NCBI RefSeq assembly: GCF_963855985.1
Contig: NC_087105.1
Coordinates: forward strand, 4,652,501 to 4,716,500
DNA: 64,000 nucleotides
Source: Ostrinia nubilalis
Taxonomy: Eukaryota; Arthropoda; Insecta; Lepidoptera; Crambidae
Direction: 5' to 3'
Shown: piece by piece, positions 36,291 through 47,316 of the stretch
Numbering within the stretch: position 1 is the stretch's first letter
How the letters are laid out: every line of letters starts with the position of its first letter
Position numbers and translations under genes: made by a program
The notes under the pieces: generated by a model
Told to the model about the DNA's origin: nothing
Databases searched by the model: none
The model's input: the letters and a program-made list of their open reading frames with translations, nothing else

Positions 36291-36715
36291 CCGCAAACTA
36301 GGGATGTTATGGATATGGATGCGGTTACGGATATAGAAATAATATTATACCGGTTTCGGTTTCGGTTACGGATATTTTTTTATTTCGGATATCCGAAAGT
36401 TTTGGTTACGGTTACGGATATCTGTGCTTTAGGATGCAATTTGCAATAGTTGTCAAACACGGTTCATTAATGGCCGCACACTTACATAGAATAAAAAGTA
36501 AAAATAAAAAATTTGATACTGATGGCATTATAAAGGTAAATCGGGCTGTTATGCCTTTACATATAATGCTATACAAACAAAAGTTAATTGCCTACATCCG
36601 AAACTATCCGAAACTTTTGGATCTGTTACGGTTACGGTTTCGGATATTTTTTTATTTCGGATAAGCGATAGTTTCGGTTACGGTTACGTATATCCATAAC
36701 ATCCCTGCCGCAAAC
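36291..36715. mobile_element. hAT-type MITE with TSD CCGCAAAC
   Basis: The element at 36299-36707 (409 bp) starts TAGGGATGTTATGGATAT and ends ATATCCATAACATCCCTG. CCGCAAAC is duplicated at 36291-36298 and 36708-36715. GGTTACGG(A/T)TAT and GTTTCGGATAT motifs are repeated many times near both ends, in opposite orientations, as expected of subterminal transposase binding sites. Frames in it come from these repeats and are not genes. Confidence 0.93.
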
Positions 36716-36975
36716 CTCAACTAGTTTTAATTAAGGGGTGAAGGCATTTGACATACCTACAAAGCATACAGCTAAAACTATGGTAGCTTATGCTGTTGAA
36801 ATAGGTGCGATTTTGCAATGAAAGTATAATCTGATGTGCAGGGAATGAGAGTACCGCGATACTAAATAGCTGAAATGGCTTTTGGTTTGCTGTGATTCAT
36901 AAGGCTGATCCAATTGAAATGAATCCACTTTATTATGTATATAAACAATACTATAAAATGTAGGCCACATAGTAA

Positions 36976-37035
36976 TTTATCATCATCATTTCAGCCACAG
37001 AACTTCCACGGCTGAATATAGACCCCTTTATATTT
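36976..37035 (-). mobile_element. RTE-type LINE tail fragment
   Basis: Reads ATCATCATTTCAGCCACAGA..TTCCACGGCTGAATATAGAC, a decayed version of the tail at 1378-1440. Only about 60 bp remain. Confidence 0.55.
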
Positions 37036-37104
37036 GGTATGTAATACGAGTATGTGAATAATTAGACTAAATTATTAAAAATGCCTGACCCAAAGTCATT
37101 ATTC

Positions 37105-37134
37105 CACGCGGACGAAGTCGCGGGCACAGCTAGT
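37105..37134 (+). repeat. LINE-like 3' terminal remnant
   Basis: CCACGCGGACGAAGTCGCGG followed by GCACAGCTAGT is the shared terminus of the LINE-like repeats at 33230 and 42245 (inverted). Confidence 0.55.
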
Positions 37135-37643
37135 GTGATTAAGTAATAAATTAATTGCACAATCGCAACATTAGACTGATACTAATAAACCTAAATGAAT
37201 GAAATAGATTAACTGTTAAAAGATACAATATTTCACATTTTAGTATTTCACTCATTGTAAAGTTCACACCACCTGCACCTCTCTCGAAACAATTCTTATT
37301 TTCACTCGCAAACGGCTCATATACATATTTTAATTAAAATATCTTCGCGAGGCATAGACAATACGAGGCAGAGACGTCATTACATCCGTGAATGAACTTG
37401 AAGCACAAAGGGTCCCGTAGGCCGGGTCGCTCATTACGATCTGCATATGGTATTGTCTCACAGCATATAATTTTGTATTTTTCCCAAGAAATGCACGACT
37501 GGATCACAGTAGCGGTAGATGCAGTAGATTCACTGCACATTCAGCAGAATGTAGGTATAAATTTTCATTAAAGTTCAATTAGTAGAGGCAAAACGATAAT
37601 CTGAACAGAGCTGGGTATAATAAAAGAACATCGCCATCATCAT
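37135..37643. other. no feature recognised
   Basis: Unassigned. The 68-codon minus frame at 37334-37540 has no domain. Confidence 0.4.
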
Positions 37644-37770
37644 TAAGGCTGAGTTGCACCATCTTACTTTAACTTTGACAAACGTCAAAAATCTGTCAAA
37701 CTCCATACAAAAAGTACCGGTTAGTGTTATTGTAACGGTTAAAAAATAAGGTGGTGCAACTCAGCCTAAG
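37644..37770. mobile_element. palindromic MITE, GGCTGAGTTGCACCATC family
   Basis: Starts TAAGGCTGAGTTGCACCATC and ends GGTGGTGCAACTCAGCCTAAG. Interior matches 33761-33882 in reverse orientation (GACAAACGTCAAA..CTCCATACAAAAAGTACCGG). Confidence 0.88.
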
Positions 37771-38990
37771 AACTTAACTCGAAATTATTGAATCACGAAT
37801 TATAGTAGGATTAAATAATATTGTGAGGTGTAAAAGCGTTTCTAAAAGCCTTATTGCAAAAATTAATCAACATTTACCTGACGAAACAACAATTATGCTA
37901 CTATGTGAGACGGCCACTGCTATCGAAAACGATTAAGATAATTTTCATGTTCAACGAACCAGCATTAACAAAATGAAAATTATTATTTTAGTGGAATTAT
38001 ACGTTAAACGACTGTAGAGACTAAAAAATGCGTATAAAAGTGTAATGAATATCTACAATCTATAGTATTTATAAACTATGAAAGTTTTCAATTTTCACTT
38101 CGCAGTGAACCTACTGACATTTATAGCCACTACATCTGAACCCTCAGCCTCGTTATATTTCTAAGCAATGCGGAGATGGCAGTTTTGTATGCTGTGGGCG
38201 GTATTAGCTAGATTTTCCGTTTCCATTTTCCATCCTATTCATGGCAGTTGCTGTGGAACGAGATAGAACGGTTAGACAACTGCCGAGATTATCTCGTATG
38301 AATTCTGTGGCTTGGAAACGATAGTTCCAAGTGAATAAGGCTGACTTCACCTCTATTTGATGTGAGAATAACCCCCCTTATGACGTCGTAAGGCTGGAAA
38401 GAACATAAAGCTGGACAAAAACTTCTAGGCCGAATATGAAATGAAGCTCAAACCGAGCTCAAAATCTATGCATAGGGTCATTATTCATGGGGGTGGCAAT
38501 ATTGTGCTGCAAAAACACCCATGTTCTATTGTACAACTTGCAATCAAAACCTCCCACAGAAGGGGGTTGGTTGCCAGTAAAAAAAAATATCAAAAAAACG
38601 TGCTGCAACTTTTATTGGGTTGTAGTGTAGACTATTGATGCTTAGATTTTTTTTTTGCAAAATAAAAGAAACATTTCTAATAATTTGCCCTATGAACATC
38701 ATAGCAGGAAAGTAGGTATACCTACCAATATCTTCACTATAGCAGCCACATCATGACCCAGTATTTTCCCATTAATACCCAGTTCCAGGAATACACGGTA
38801 ATCCGAAAGCCTGAGGCTACCAATTTGATTTAATTACGTAACGGATCGAATACCCATTAGGTATGACGTTCAATTACAGCTTATCACAAAAGCATTGTCT
38901 TACAATTGCAGGACTTGCTTCTGGAACGTCTTTCATTGAGTTTCGGGACACGTAGGTACCATAAGAAGAGAGATGTATGCTACCCTACCA
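37771..38990. other. unassigned sequence
   Basis: No domain-bearing frame and no repeat structure recognised; the 65-codon plus frame at 38441-38638 is unremarkable. Confidence 0.4.
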
Positions 38991-39240
38991 TTATAAATGA
39001 GGAAGTTTAAGAAAATTGATGAATGGATGTTGGTTATTCTTCAATGCAAAAACTACGAAACAGATTTTGATAAAATTTTGTATTGAAATTGAAATCGTTG
39101 GCATCCCCAATATTCCCCAGATATGAGGCAAATTCAATGGGATTTTGACTTTAACACACAGTAGAGATACTTAGTTTGAGACCCAGAGAACACAGGATAG
39201 TTTTTACTCCGGTTTTTAAAGGGCATTAACGTATTTCTGT
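38991..39240 (+). mobile_element. diverged LINE-like 3' region
   Basis: ATTATAAATG.GGAAGTTT..AAAAACTACGAAACAGATTTTGAT..TACTCCGGTTTTTAAAGGGC follows the layout of the LINE-like ends at 42391-42594 and 57930-58148 (ATTATAAATGCGAAAGT..GAACCGATTTTGATGAA). Strongly diverged. Confidence 0.5.
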
Positions 39241-39912
39241 GACATCGAAATTCATGCCGGTGAAGCTTATAATAAAAGCTTGTAGATTAATAACATCTTG
39301 ATTCTAAAAACAAAAATTCATAAGTCCAACAATTTTTTGCACCAAAAAAGTGATTTAGTATTCACCAGATTGCTACTGACATTTAGTTTTTGTTTTCCGA
39401 GAGGTTTTTGTGTGCACTAACTTTAGTTGGGGTGGCCTTTTTGTTTACTTAGGGCTTTGTTGTAAATAGTCCGTATGAGTGGCCATGTTGGACGTCAGTC
39501 TGTTCACTTTGTTTAGGCAAATAACATAAAAGTTACATATTTATAGCGGTTAAACTTTTGCTTTTCAATTCAACCCTCATGTATATTTCAGAGTCGCACA
39601 GTTTTTGTGTATGTTAGCTTTGATGCTGAAAAAAAGCAAAAAAAAACATCTGAATCGTTTTTTGAGTAAGACTAGGCATGTACTATTAGGCATGTGAGTA
39701 GATTATGCATGATTTTAAGCCAAGCAAGTTATTGTTTGGGTTTTAACATAACCAATAACAAGCCTACACTCTTGTTCTTGAGCGTACCTAGTCTTTGTGT
39801 TACATTTTAAAATATTACTTATCCCAAGTTAACTCCCACCAATTCGCTTCTCAATCAATGAGGAGCTGAAATTGCTTTTAATTATTCGTTGTCTAGTGAG
39901 CTACTTCTAGTG
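39241..39912. other. no feature recognised
   Basis: Unassigned AT-rich sequence. Confidence 0.4.
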
Positions 39913-40399
39913 TATATGTTACGGTTAATGTGATAAATTGAAAATTATTAATAATAACCGGTTATTATGAATAATTCCCGACAGTCGCGGTAAAAGTGAT
40001 AAATTAATCACATTTAACAGTGATTATTTAATAATTCAACCTTAGTACTAACAAATTTCATAAAAGAGAACAACATCTTGTGTACGTGCTCGTGTACAGC
40101 CAAACTTTTGAACGTTTTGATATCATATATTAATATAATTTGGCATAATGAGTTTGGAATGTTTCTTGCATAATATTACTTTTCCATGATGCCTATAACA
40201 TAATGTTTTGATTTAAAGTGAAAAATAGGTTAAGGTGCGGCGGGGGTGGCCCTTGGGCCACCCCTAAGCCGCCTATTTAGTTTTATACACACATAAATGG
40301 CCTCATATTAATCACATTTACCAAATCATGCGGTAATTATTCATAATAACCGGCGATTATTCATAATTTTCACATTTATCACTTTGACCGTAACATATA
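39913..40399. mobile_element. 487-bp TIR element, copy 2 (GTTACGGT family)
   Basis: The same length and orientation as 19716-20202, with terminal TATATGTTACGG and CCGTAACATATA and the same GC-rich internal hairpin. Only scattered substitutions separate the two, so both are young. Confidence 0.92.
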
Positions 40400-40639
40400 C
40401 TTACGCCCTGTCTACGTAAACTATTAAAATTGCCCACCAGTTTTGATATAAACAGCTTACTTTAAAGTATTTTCAATCGGTTACTTCCAACGGAACAACA
40501 TTAAACCCATAACGAGCTGCAAAACTCGGGTGGTTCCGTGCAAAAATGGATTTTCCAAACGAAGTTATGCGAGAAAAGTTCTTCGCTCCACGTCTATCTT
40601 TCCGGGTGACCGCGCGAGATGCGTGCACTCAGAATACAG

Positions 40640-42102
40640 CAGAGTAAATACAAATGAGTAGGTCATCTTCATAGAAACGCACCGAGCGCGGTTTGTATGT
40701 GAGCGCGCCAATATACGTATGCGGCGCGCACGCACACACTGACAAAATTCGGCGCAACCACGACTGCGCAGTGTTTTATTTTGGCTTAGAAGCGGACATC
40801 CCTGTTTTATTAATTCAATCGTTAGATATTACTATTATGTATAAAATTGATGAAGGAACTAGTAGTTGTATTTGTTTAGTTTCGAAGAAATATTCGATTT
40901 TGTGATTTTATAAAAAAAAACAGTTTTAGAAGCATATTTTCTAAAAAAAATTACATTAAGTCAGAATTTTGTAAATAAATTTACCTATCACTATAACGTC
41001 TACCTTTATGCAAAAATAAATGGTTATTGCTGAAGTAATTTAGGAATTATTTAATAATTTATGATTTTCAGAAATCATTTTTTTCTCCGTTGTGCTAGAA
41101 AATTGGCAGCTATATTTACTTTATATTGATGCATGATATAATTATCTATAATACCTGAAAATATTACTTGCCTATCCCGTGGAAGTTCGAAGATATTTTA
41201 ATTTCTATGAGTTTAGAAAATTTATATGTAAATAGGGTTGTCATCTAAATATTTTTTAGTTTTTTAAATGCCGTCCATAACAATACGGTTTTAATGCCTT
41301 TGTTAGATAACTATTGAAATTCATTGCTTTTACCATTATTAATTTGTCGGGCCGAGTTTGATAATTATAGAGTTGGCCCTGTGGCGGCTTATTGGAAATC
41401 CTATCGTTTTCGAAACATCGATATATATGTTGCAGTCAAAACTCATAATCGTTCAAAACCACCTTTGACTGCAAATTTCAGTTAATAGTGGTTTTGACCG
41501 ATGGCCTTAGTCAATATTACTTTTGACAAATTTTTCTAGTCGAATCATCGAACTTCCACGAGATAGGCAAGTAATATTTTCAGGTATTATAGATAATTAT
41601 ATCATGCATCAATATAAAGTAAATATAGCTGCCAATTTTCTAGGACAACGGAAAAAAAATGTTTTCTGAAAATCATAAATTATTAAATAATTCCTAAATT
41701 ACTGCAGCAATAACCATTTATTTTTGCATAAAGGTAGACGTTACAGTGATAGGTAAATTTATTTACAAAATTTTGACTTAATGTAATTTTTTTAGAAAAT
41801 ATGTTTCTAAAACTGTTTTTTTTTATAAAATCACAATATCGAATATTTCTTCGAAACTAAGCAAATATAACTACTAGTTCCTTCATCAATTTTATACATA
41901 ATAGTAATATCTAACGATTGAATTAATAAAACAGGGATGTCCGCTTCTAAGGCAAAATAAAAGACTGTGGACTGGCTCCCCGCTAATCCCCGCAAAATTT
42001 TGTCAATGTGTGCGTGCGCGCCGCATACGTGTTGGCGCGCTCACATACAAACCGCGCCCGTGCGTTTATATGAAGATGACCTACTCATTTGTATTTACTC
42101 TG
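40640..42102. repeat. 1.46-kb foldback with about 550-bp arms
   Basis: Left arm 40640-41190 and right arm 41548-42102 are inverted repeats over about 551 and 555 bp. Matching anchors include CAGAGTAAATACAAATGAGT with its complement at the right end, and GTGGAAGTTCGA (41179-41190) with TCGAACTTCCAC (41548-41559). By eye the arms differ at a few percent of positions with a few small indels. The outer part of each arm is GC-rich (GCGCGCACGCACAC), the rest AT-rich. The 357-bp loop is single copy except for a piece at about 41441-41500. Frames inside (40693-40905, 41967-42275) are incidental. It could be a foldback transposon or a hairpin-RNA locus. Confidence 0.93.
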
Positions 42103-42244
42103 CCCCCAGCCAGGAATCCCCGGGTAATGTAATGAAAGAAAAGCTCAAGTTGGTAACTGATCTACGGGGTAAAATAAGTGGATTCGAATTTAGATTTGGA
42201 GAAGCGTCCGTTCGTGAGACTGGAACATTTCTTTTTACACTTGA

Positions 42245-42615
42245 ACTAGCTGTGCCCGCGACTTCGTATGCGTGAAAATAGTTTGTGCAACATATTTCTT
42301 TAAAATACTGCTTCGTCCTTATTGGTTGTAGGGTGATGTTATATTACAGCCTAAAACCTTCCTGGAAAAAAATGTTATAATCTCTTACTTCTATACTAAT
42401 TATAAATGCGAAAGTAACTCTGTCTCTGTGCGTGTCTTGTTTTCACGCCTAAACCACTGAACCGATTTTGATGAAAGTTGGCATAGAGATAGTTTGAGTC
42501 CTGGTTTTTGAAACAGAGACGCGCGCGATATAGTTTTTCTGTGACAGACAAAATTCCACGCGGGCGAAGCCACGGGCGGAAAGTGGACCATTAGTTTCTG
42601 AGATTAGCGCGTAAT
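42245..42615 (-). mobile_element. LINE-like 3' end, interrupted by a second LINE-like piece
   Basis: Outer parts at 42245-42380 (ACTAGCTGTGCCCGCGACTT..GTTGTAGGGTGATG) and about 42592-42615 (TTTCTGAGATTAGCGCGTAA) are contiguous in the copy at 21308-21490. The interval about 42391-42594 is therefore a later insertion. Confidence 0.65.
42391..42594 (+). mobile_element. nested LINE-like 3' end
   Basis: Reads ATTATAAATGCGAAAGTAAC..GAACCGATTTTGATGAAAG..TGTGACAGACAAAATTCCAC and ends near GAAGCCACGGGCGGAAAG. The same sequence lies inverted at 57930-58148. The 63-codon minus frame at 42400-42591 is a reading of this repeat, not a gene. Confidence 0.7.
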
Positions 42616-43280
42616 TTTATCTTGAAACCATAATATTTAACTTTGTCTAAAAATAGCAGAATCTACTTAACACGACTGAAGTTACTCTTCTTTAACATAA
42701 TACCTATACATTTTGTCTTTTCAATGTTAGCAATTCAAATATTACGTAAGCACGTATTAATGTTTCTGAGAACATGATATTTGAGAGATAAATATCATTA
42801 AGGTACCTATCCTTTACATTAGACTGAAGTGTTCTTAAAAGGTCACGAAAATGCTGGAAATACGCATCTCGGGATAAAGGTTGAAATAAATGATTCTGTC
42901 ACAAGCGACAAATACAATTTTAAGACGTAGGTGGTTCGTCCCTGGGGCCTTTATTTTACATATCAACATTTTGTAAAATAATAAAGTGCATTTAGAGTGC
43001 ACATTAAGCGTAATATTAACTTGAAAGTGTCCTAGAGAAATAATAAATCAATAGGTACTTTATTTTCTTGATTTTTAAATCAGCTTATATTTTGCTCGTC
43101 TCTCCTCCTGCCACTTAGTTACAAAAAACTCTTATGATATTCCTGGAAATAAAATAATTAAAAACACTTAAGTTATCGTTTTCCGTTACAGGTTCTATCG
43201 ATGAAAACGGTACTTCAAACAAGGGTCTTAAAGAGTGTACTTCAAGTAATACAATTTCATTAAAATATGACGAGACTGAA
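42616..43280. other. no feature recognised
   Basis: Unassigned AT-rich sequence up to the tandem duplication. Confidence 0.4.
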
Positions 43281-43774
43281 ATATTCTGCGTACCTTTAGC
43301 AGAGTAATATTACATCGAAAATGCTTAATAAACTCATATTTTATAATGTTACTTTACTGTTGACAGCAAGTGTATGTATTTTTCGCTGAAACATAATAAC
43401 CCACTTTCCCCTGTGTTAATTTGATTGAACTCTCAAAATTGAATTGTTCCTCATACTGACATACAATAACGTTAAATTGACATAGGTATGCTGCAATTAA
43501 CTTTGTCTCAACAAACGTCAAAATCTATATTCTGCGTACCTTTAGCAGAGTAATATTACATCGAAAATGCTTAATAAACTCATATTTTATAATGTTACTT
43601 TACTGTTGACAGCAAGTGTATGTATTTTTCGCTGAAACATAATAACCCACTTTCCCCTGTGTTAATTTGATTGAACTCTCAAAATTGAATTGTTCCTCAT
43701 ACTGACATACAATAACGTTAAATTGACATAGGTATGCTGCAATTAACTTTGTCTCAACAAACGTCAAAATCTAT
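43281..43774. repeat. perfect 246-bp tandem duplication
   Basis: The 246-bp unit starting ATATTCTGCGTACC at 43281 restarts at 43527 and runs to 43774. The two copies appear identical throughout. The right part of each copy (CAACAAACGTCAAAATCTAT) enters the GGCTGAGTTGCACC MITE, which continues only after copy 2. Either a very recent duplication or an assembly duplication. Confidence 0.95.
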
Positions 43775-43845
43775 CAAACTTCATACAAAAAACGCCGGTT
43801 ATCGTTATAGTTTCGGTTAAAGTTAGATGTTGCAACTCAGCCTTA
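43755..43845. mobile_element. half MITE, GGCTGAGTTGCACCATC family
   Basis: AACAAACGTCAAAATC..CAAACTTCATACAAAAAACGCC..GTTAAAGTTAGATGTTGCAACTCAGCC. It has one terminus only; the left half is missing, its place taken by the duplicated unit. Confidence 0.75.
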
Positions 43846-44089
43846 GACTTTTTGCCATTCACGAGCAGATCGCGTGACTTTTAAATGACTATTATAATAT
43901 GGTCAATTTAGTATTCTATTAAGTATTTTTAAACTAAACGAGGTTCATCACCATCATCATCGCAAAGCGCATGCTTAATCACCTATTGTTTCATGATGCC
44001 GGCCTGAAATCAAAACATGATTATGAAGATGATAACGCGAACAAATTCACGGGCGGTTGCTAGTCTACACTAAGAATACCTATTATAAA

Positions 44090-44222
44090 GAGGAAAGATT
44101 TGACTGTTTGTTTGTATTGAATAGGCTCCGAAATTACTGGACCGATTTGAAAAAAACATTCACCATTCGAATCCTATATTATTTCTGATGAACATAGGTA
44201 CGAAGTTCGCCAGGTCAGCTAG
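44090..44222 (+). mobile_element. LINE-like 3' end fragment
   Basis: TTATAAAGAGGAAAGATTTG..TTGTATTGAATAGGCTCCGA..AAATTACTGGACCGATTTG..GGTCAGCTAGTTTTC. This is the standard end of another common lepidopteran LINE-like repeat. A related end (ACAAATTCACGGGCGG..GCTAGT) lies just before, at 44040-44064. Confidence 0.6.
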
Positions 44223-44813
44223 TTTTCAATAAACGTAGGATTGCTTTATTTATATCATCTTAAGGACCATTTCGTCGAACATTTGATTTATGTAGCAGAA
44301 CACGACAGACCATAAAGCCAGAGTGTGAAAATTAAGTGCTGCGTAAAACTTGAAGGTAGGGAAATACTTCGCGCGGCTCTCGTAAATTTTTTACATAAGT
44401 GCCACGTAAAATTGGAGGATTGGCAGTTTTTTTATTGGCAATGTAACTATAATTTTGAGATTCAGTTCGGATTAATGTTTGAAAAAGATGTCATGATTTT
44501 GATGAATTCACGTTCCGAATATTTAGGAAATTCTTATGGTAGTTAATGTATTGTAATGACCCGCTAACCCGCCGACATGAGTTGTCCACTTTTGACATGT
44601 TATCAAAGGCCATAATGCCACCGACACCAAGCTTTCGGCGAGCTTGGTGTGTGAAGTCCTTAATGAACCTAGAGTTAAGGAGTTGAACTCTCTAAGAAAG
44701 GCCCTGGGCTTAATTTCCTTGTGAAATGCACGCAGTATAAAACAACGTAGCGTATTTACCCTAGTTTGGTTGAGACATTACAGGCTGAATCAAGGTGATT
44801 GTTAGAAAAGATA
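44223..44813. other. no feature recognised
   Basis: Unassigned. A CAAGCTTTCGGCGAGCTTGGTG imperfect hairpin lies at about 44628. The 73-codon plus frame at 44325-44546 has no domain. Confidence 0.4.
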
Positions 44814-44934
44814 TAAGGCTGGGTTACACGAACTACATCAAATATCAAAAATCTGAGAAACTCCATACAAAAACACCGGTTATCGTTATAATACATTAGA
44901 TACGGTCAAAGTTAAGTGATGCAACTCAGCTTAA
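44814..44934. mobile_element. palindromic MITE, GGCTGAGTTGCACC family, diverged
   Basis: TAAGGCTGGGTTACACGAAC..CTCCATACAAAAACACCGG..AAGTTAAGTGATGCAACTCAGC. Left end diverged, right end typical. Confidence 0.8.
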
Positions 44935-45504
44935 GTGTTCACGCTTCGGAGGGCTTTATTTTTTTTTATCAAACGACGATGTACTTATAAAGTCTGATAC
45001 CGAGTTCGTGACCTCAGAACAACCCACTAGACAAGATCTGAATAAACCAAACAAAATTACAATAATAAAAGATTTTCCTCTCTTTGATCACTACATACCT
45101 ACTTTAATTTGTCATTGAATAAGGCATAAGCCTTTGATGCGGAATCAAGCAAATATTATTTAATATTGGGATGGAGTTCCAACAACTTTATTTGAATAAT
45201 GGAAAAGGGAAAATTCTTAAACACACAAAGAATGTTAATATTCGTAAGAGATCGGTACATAATTAAGTAGAGATATCATTGATATTATAAACGGTATGTA
45301 AAGAAAACATCGTCTTTTTTTAGATGTAATCATGATATTACATTTTTATTAGATGGAGATGGAGAGGATGTAGTCCATCCACCCTAAATATTCGTATAAT
45401 TATAATGTTTTAGTTCTTGCAACTCACGAAGGCGAGTGAGCTTTACTTGTGTGTGTACGTGTACATGGACATAACGATAGCGTAATGTCTATCAAAGCTT
45501 TTGA

Positions 45505-45560
45505 AAAAAATGGCCAAGTGCTTGTCGTGCCACGCGCAGTGTAGGGTTCCGTAGCTGTCC
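45505..45560 (+). repeat. common lepidopteran repeat fragment
   Basis: AAAAATGGCCAAGTGCTTGTCG..CCACGCGCAGTGTAGGGTTCCGTAG matches a sequence type I recognise as frequent in moth genomes. No second copy in the window confirms it; class unknown. Confidence 0.45.
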
Positions 45561-46228
45561 GTCGTTACCACAATAAAGAAATAAAAAAAGAATTTTTATA
45601 CTACATGAGTCAAATGACTATTGCTCTTAAACTAACTGTTGTATCTTAACCGTTATAGTTTTCTTGAAATTTCACGAAAAGCAGTATTGTTACGAATTTT
45701 TCCAGATTTTTCAAGCCAACAGTTTAGTTTTAGAGGGGGGGGGGCGTATGTTTTTCATAATTTTGTAACACCATTTCTCAAAAAAACGCATGCCTTTAGC
45801 TCTGTTCTTTTACCAAATCACGTAACCACACTTTTCCACAAAATTACGCAAGCTTTCTCTTAACCCTTGTTCTGCAGGCTGCAGGCCAAAGGTCAATACA
45901 AAATAACCTTGTAAAACCGCATCGAACTAGTTCAATCTGGTCCAATCAAGTCGATAGTTAAGAGCGTTGTGGCGGAACGCCCGTCCGGTGTTAATAGGTT
46001 TCTGTCTTTTACATCGGAGAAAAATCTAGTTACTAGATAGCTGAAGAGAATGTGACTTGATTGAACATTTTTTCATTTTACTCCGCAAATGGGAGTGAAA
46101 TATTGGCAGTTTTTTGTTTTTTGTCAGCTATTAAATTAGTTGACACGTTGTGAAAGCTGAGATATTGATCCATTTTATTGTTTGTTTTATTTGAATAATT
46201 GACAATGTGCCGATATAACAAAAATCTA
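45561..46228. other. unassigned; G-run at 45736-45745
   Basis: No gene recognised. The 74-codon plus frame at 45639-45863 is low-information. A run of about ten G residues sits near 45740. Confidence 0.4.
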
Positions 46229-46346
46229 TTAGGCTGAAGACCTAACTTTGTCCGTCACTTTAATGATATCCGGTGTTTTTTTGTATGGAGTTTGACAGAT
46301 TTTTGACGTTTATCAAAGTATAAGTAAGATGGTGCAACCCAGCCTT
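46229..46346. mobile_element. palindromic MITE, GGCTGAGTTGCACC family
   Basis: TTAGGCTGAAGACCTAAC..CGGTGTTTTTTTGTATGGAG..TTTGACAGATTTTTGACGTT..AGTAAGATGGTGCAACCCAGCC. Left arm partly decayed. Confidence 0.82.
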
Positions 46347-46657
46347 GATATTTCGACAAACAAATCAAACCACAAAAAATATCATGTTTTAGGAGCATTA
46401 ATCAAATCGCACAAATCGTACATGATTCTCTCGATTTATTTTGCAAATACGAACAAATCAAAAATCACACTTATTATTTATGTTAGTAAAAACGAGAAAC
46501 CATTTCACTAATCCTTTAAGAGCCCACAATTAAAAAGCAAGCGATCAACAAAATGGACATTAAAACTGAAGGATGCTTCCAATTTTCAGGAATCGCTTTC
46601 AATTTCCGCCCCTAGAGGGCACTAACAAGTGCAGCTTTCATCCCCACTCTACGCAAA

Positions 46658-46961
46658 CACCCGGCCAGGGGCGTACTTAGCTACTAAGCTGCTAAGGGAC
46701 AAGGCGGGGCAGTGCCCCAGGGCCCCCTAGCTCAGGGGCCTCAGGGGGCCCCCGAATCCTTACCAGAAAATCTCAATTGAATTGAACTTTGAAAATTTCT
46801 CCCATTTTCAAAATAGAGAGAAATTCGAAAGCTTTATCAGGAGTAAGTAAGCTTTATGTCAATAAACTTGATAAAACCTAACCAGTTTAGATTGCAGTGG
46901 GGCCTCATTGTTTTATTTGCCCCAGGGCCCTTGGTTACCTAGCTACGCCACTGCACCCGGC
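46658..46961. mobile_element. hAT-type MITE with TSD CACCCGGC
   Basis: The element at 46666-46953 (288 bp) starts CAGGGGCGTACTTAGCTAC and ends GTAGCTACGCCACTG (imperfect inverted ends), with CACCCGGC duplicated at 46658-46665 and 46954-46961. The inner ends are rich in GGGGC/GCCCC. Same family as 35107-35651. Non-coding. Confidence 0.92.
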
Positions 46962-47316
46962 TCACAGGGTTCGGGTTTCGCCGTACTTTAATGCATTTCA
47001 ATCGGTTCTGTATATGACCGAAGTGTTTGGCTTTTGTGGGCTAAGATAGATACCTTGTTTCTAATACTATACTTGATCTAGCGCTTAACTAAGTTAGTGC
47101 CTGAGGTATGGAAGAGGCACGGAATGGTGTTCTTGTGACGTCAAACGTCAGCAAGACGTCAGATTCAAAGAGCTCTGTCACGTCATAATATGTCGATGTC
47201 AGGGGGTCCTCACTGACTTACTTTTGTTATTGCACGTGCATTTTTTTAAACGTTATTTCTTAATTCTATCAAAATATAAAGTACCTAATTTAGAGTCGTA
47301 TTTTTTTTTACCTATT
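46962..47316. other. no feature recognised
   Basis: Unassigned. TGACGTCAAACGTCAGCAAG and nearby GACGTC repeats cluster at about 47136-47200; these resemble CRE half-sites but no promoter is evident. Confidence 0.35.

Noticed and set aside
36228..36664. 73- and 76-codon plus frames
   Set aside because: Their RFRLRIFFYFG repeats come from the GGTTACGGATAT motifs of the hAT MITE.
40693..42275. Frames in the foldback arms
   Set aside because: They are readings of the inverted repeat, differ between arms and have no domain.
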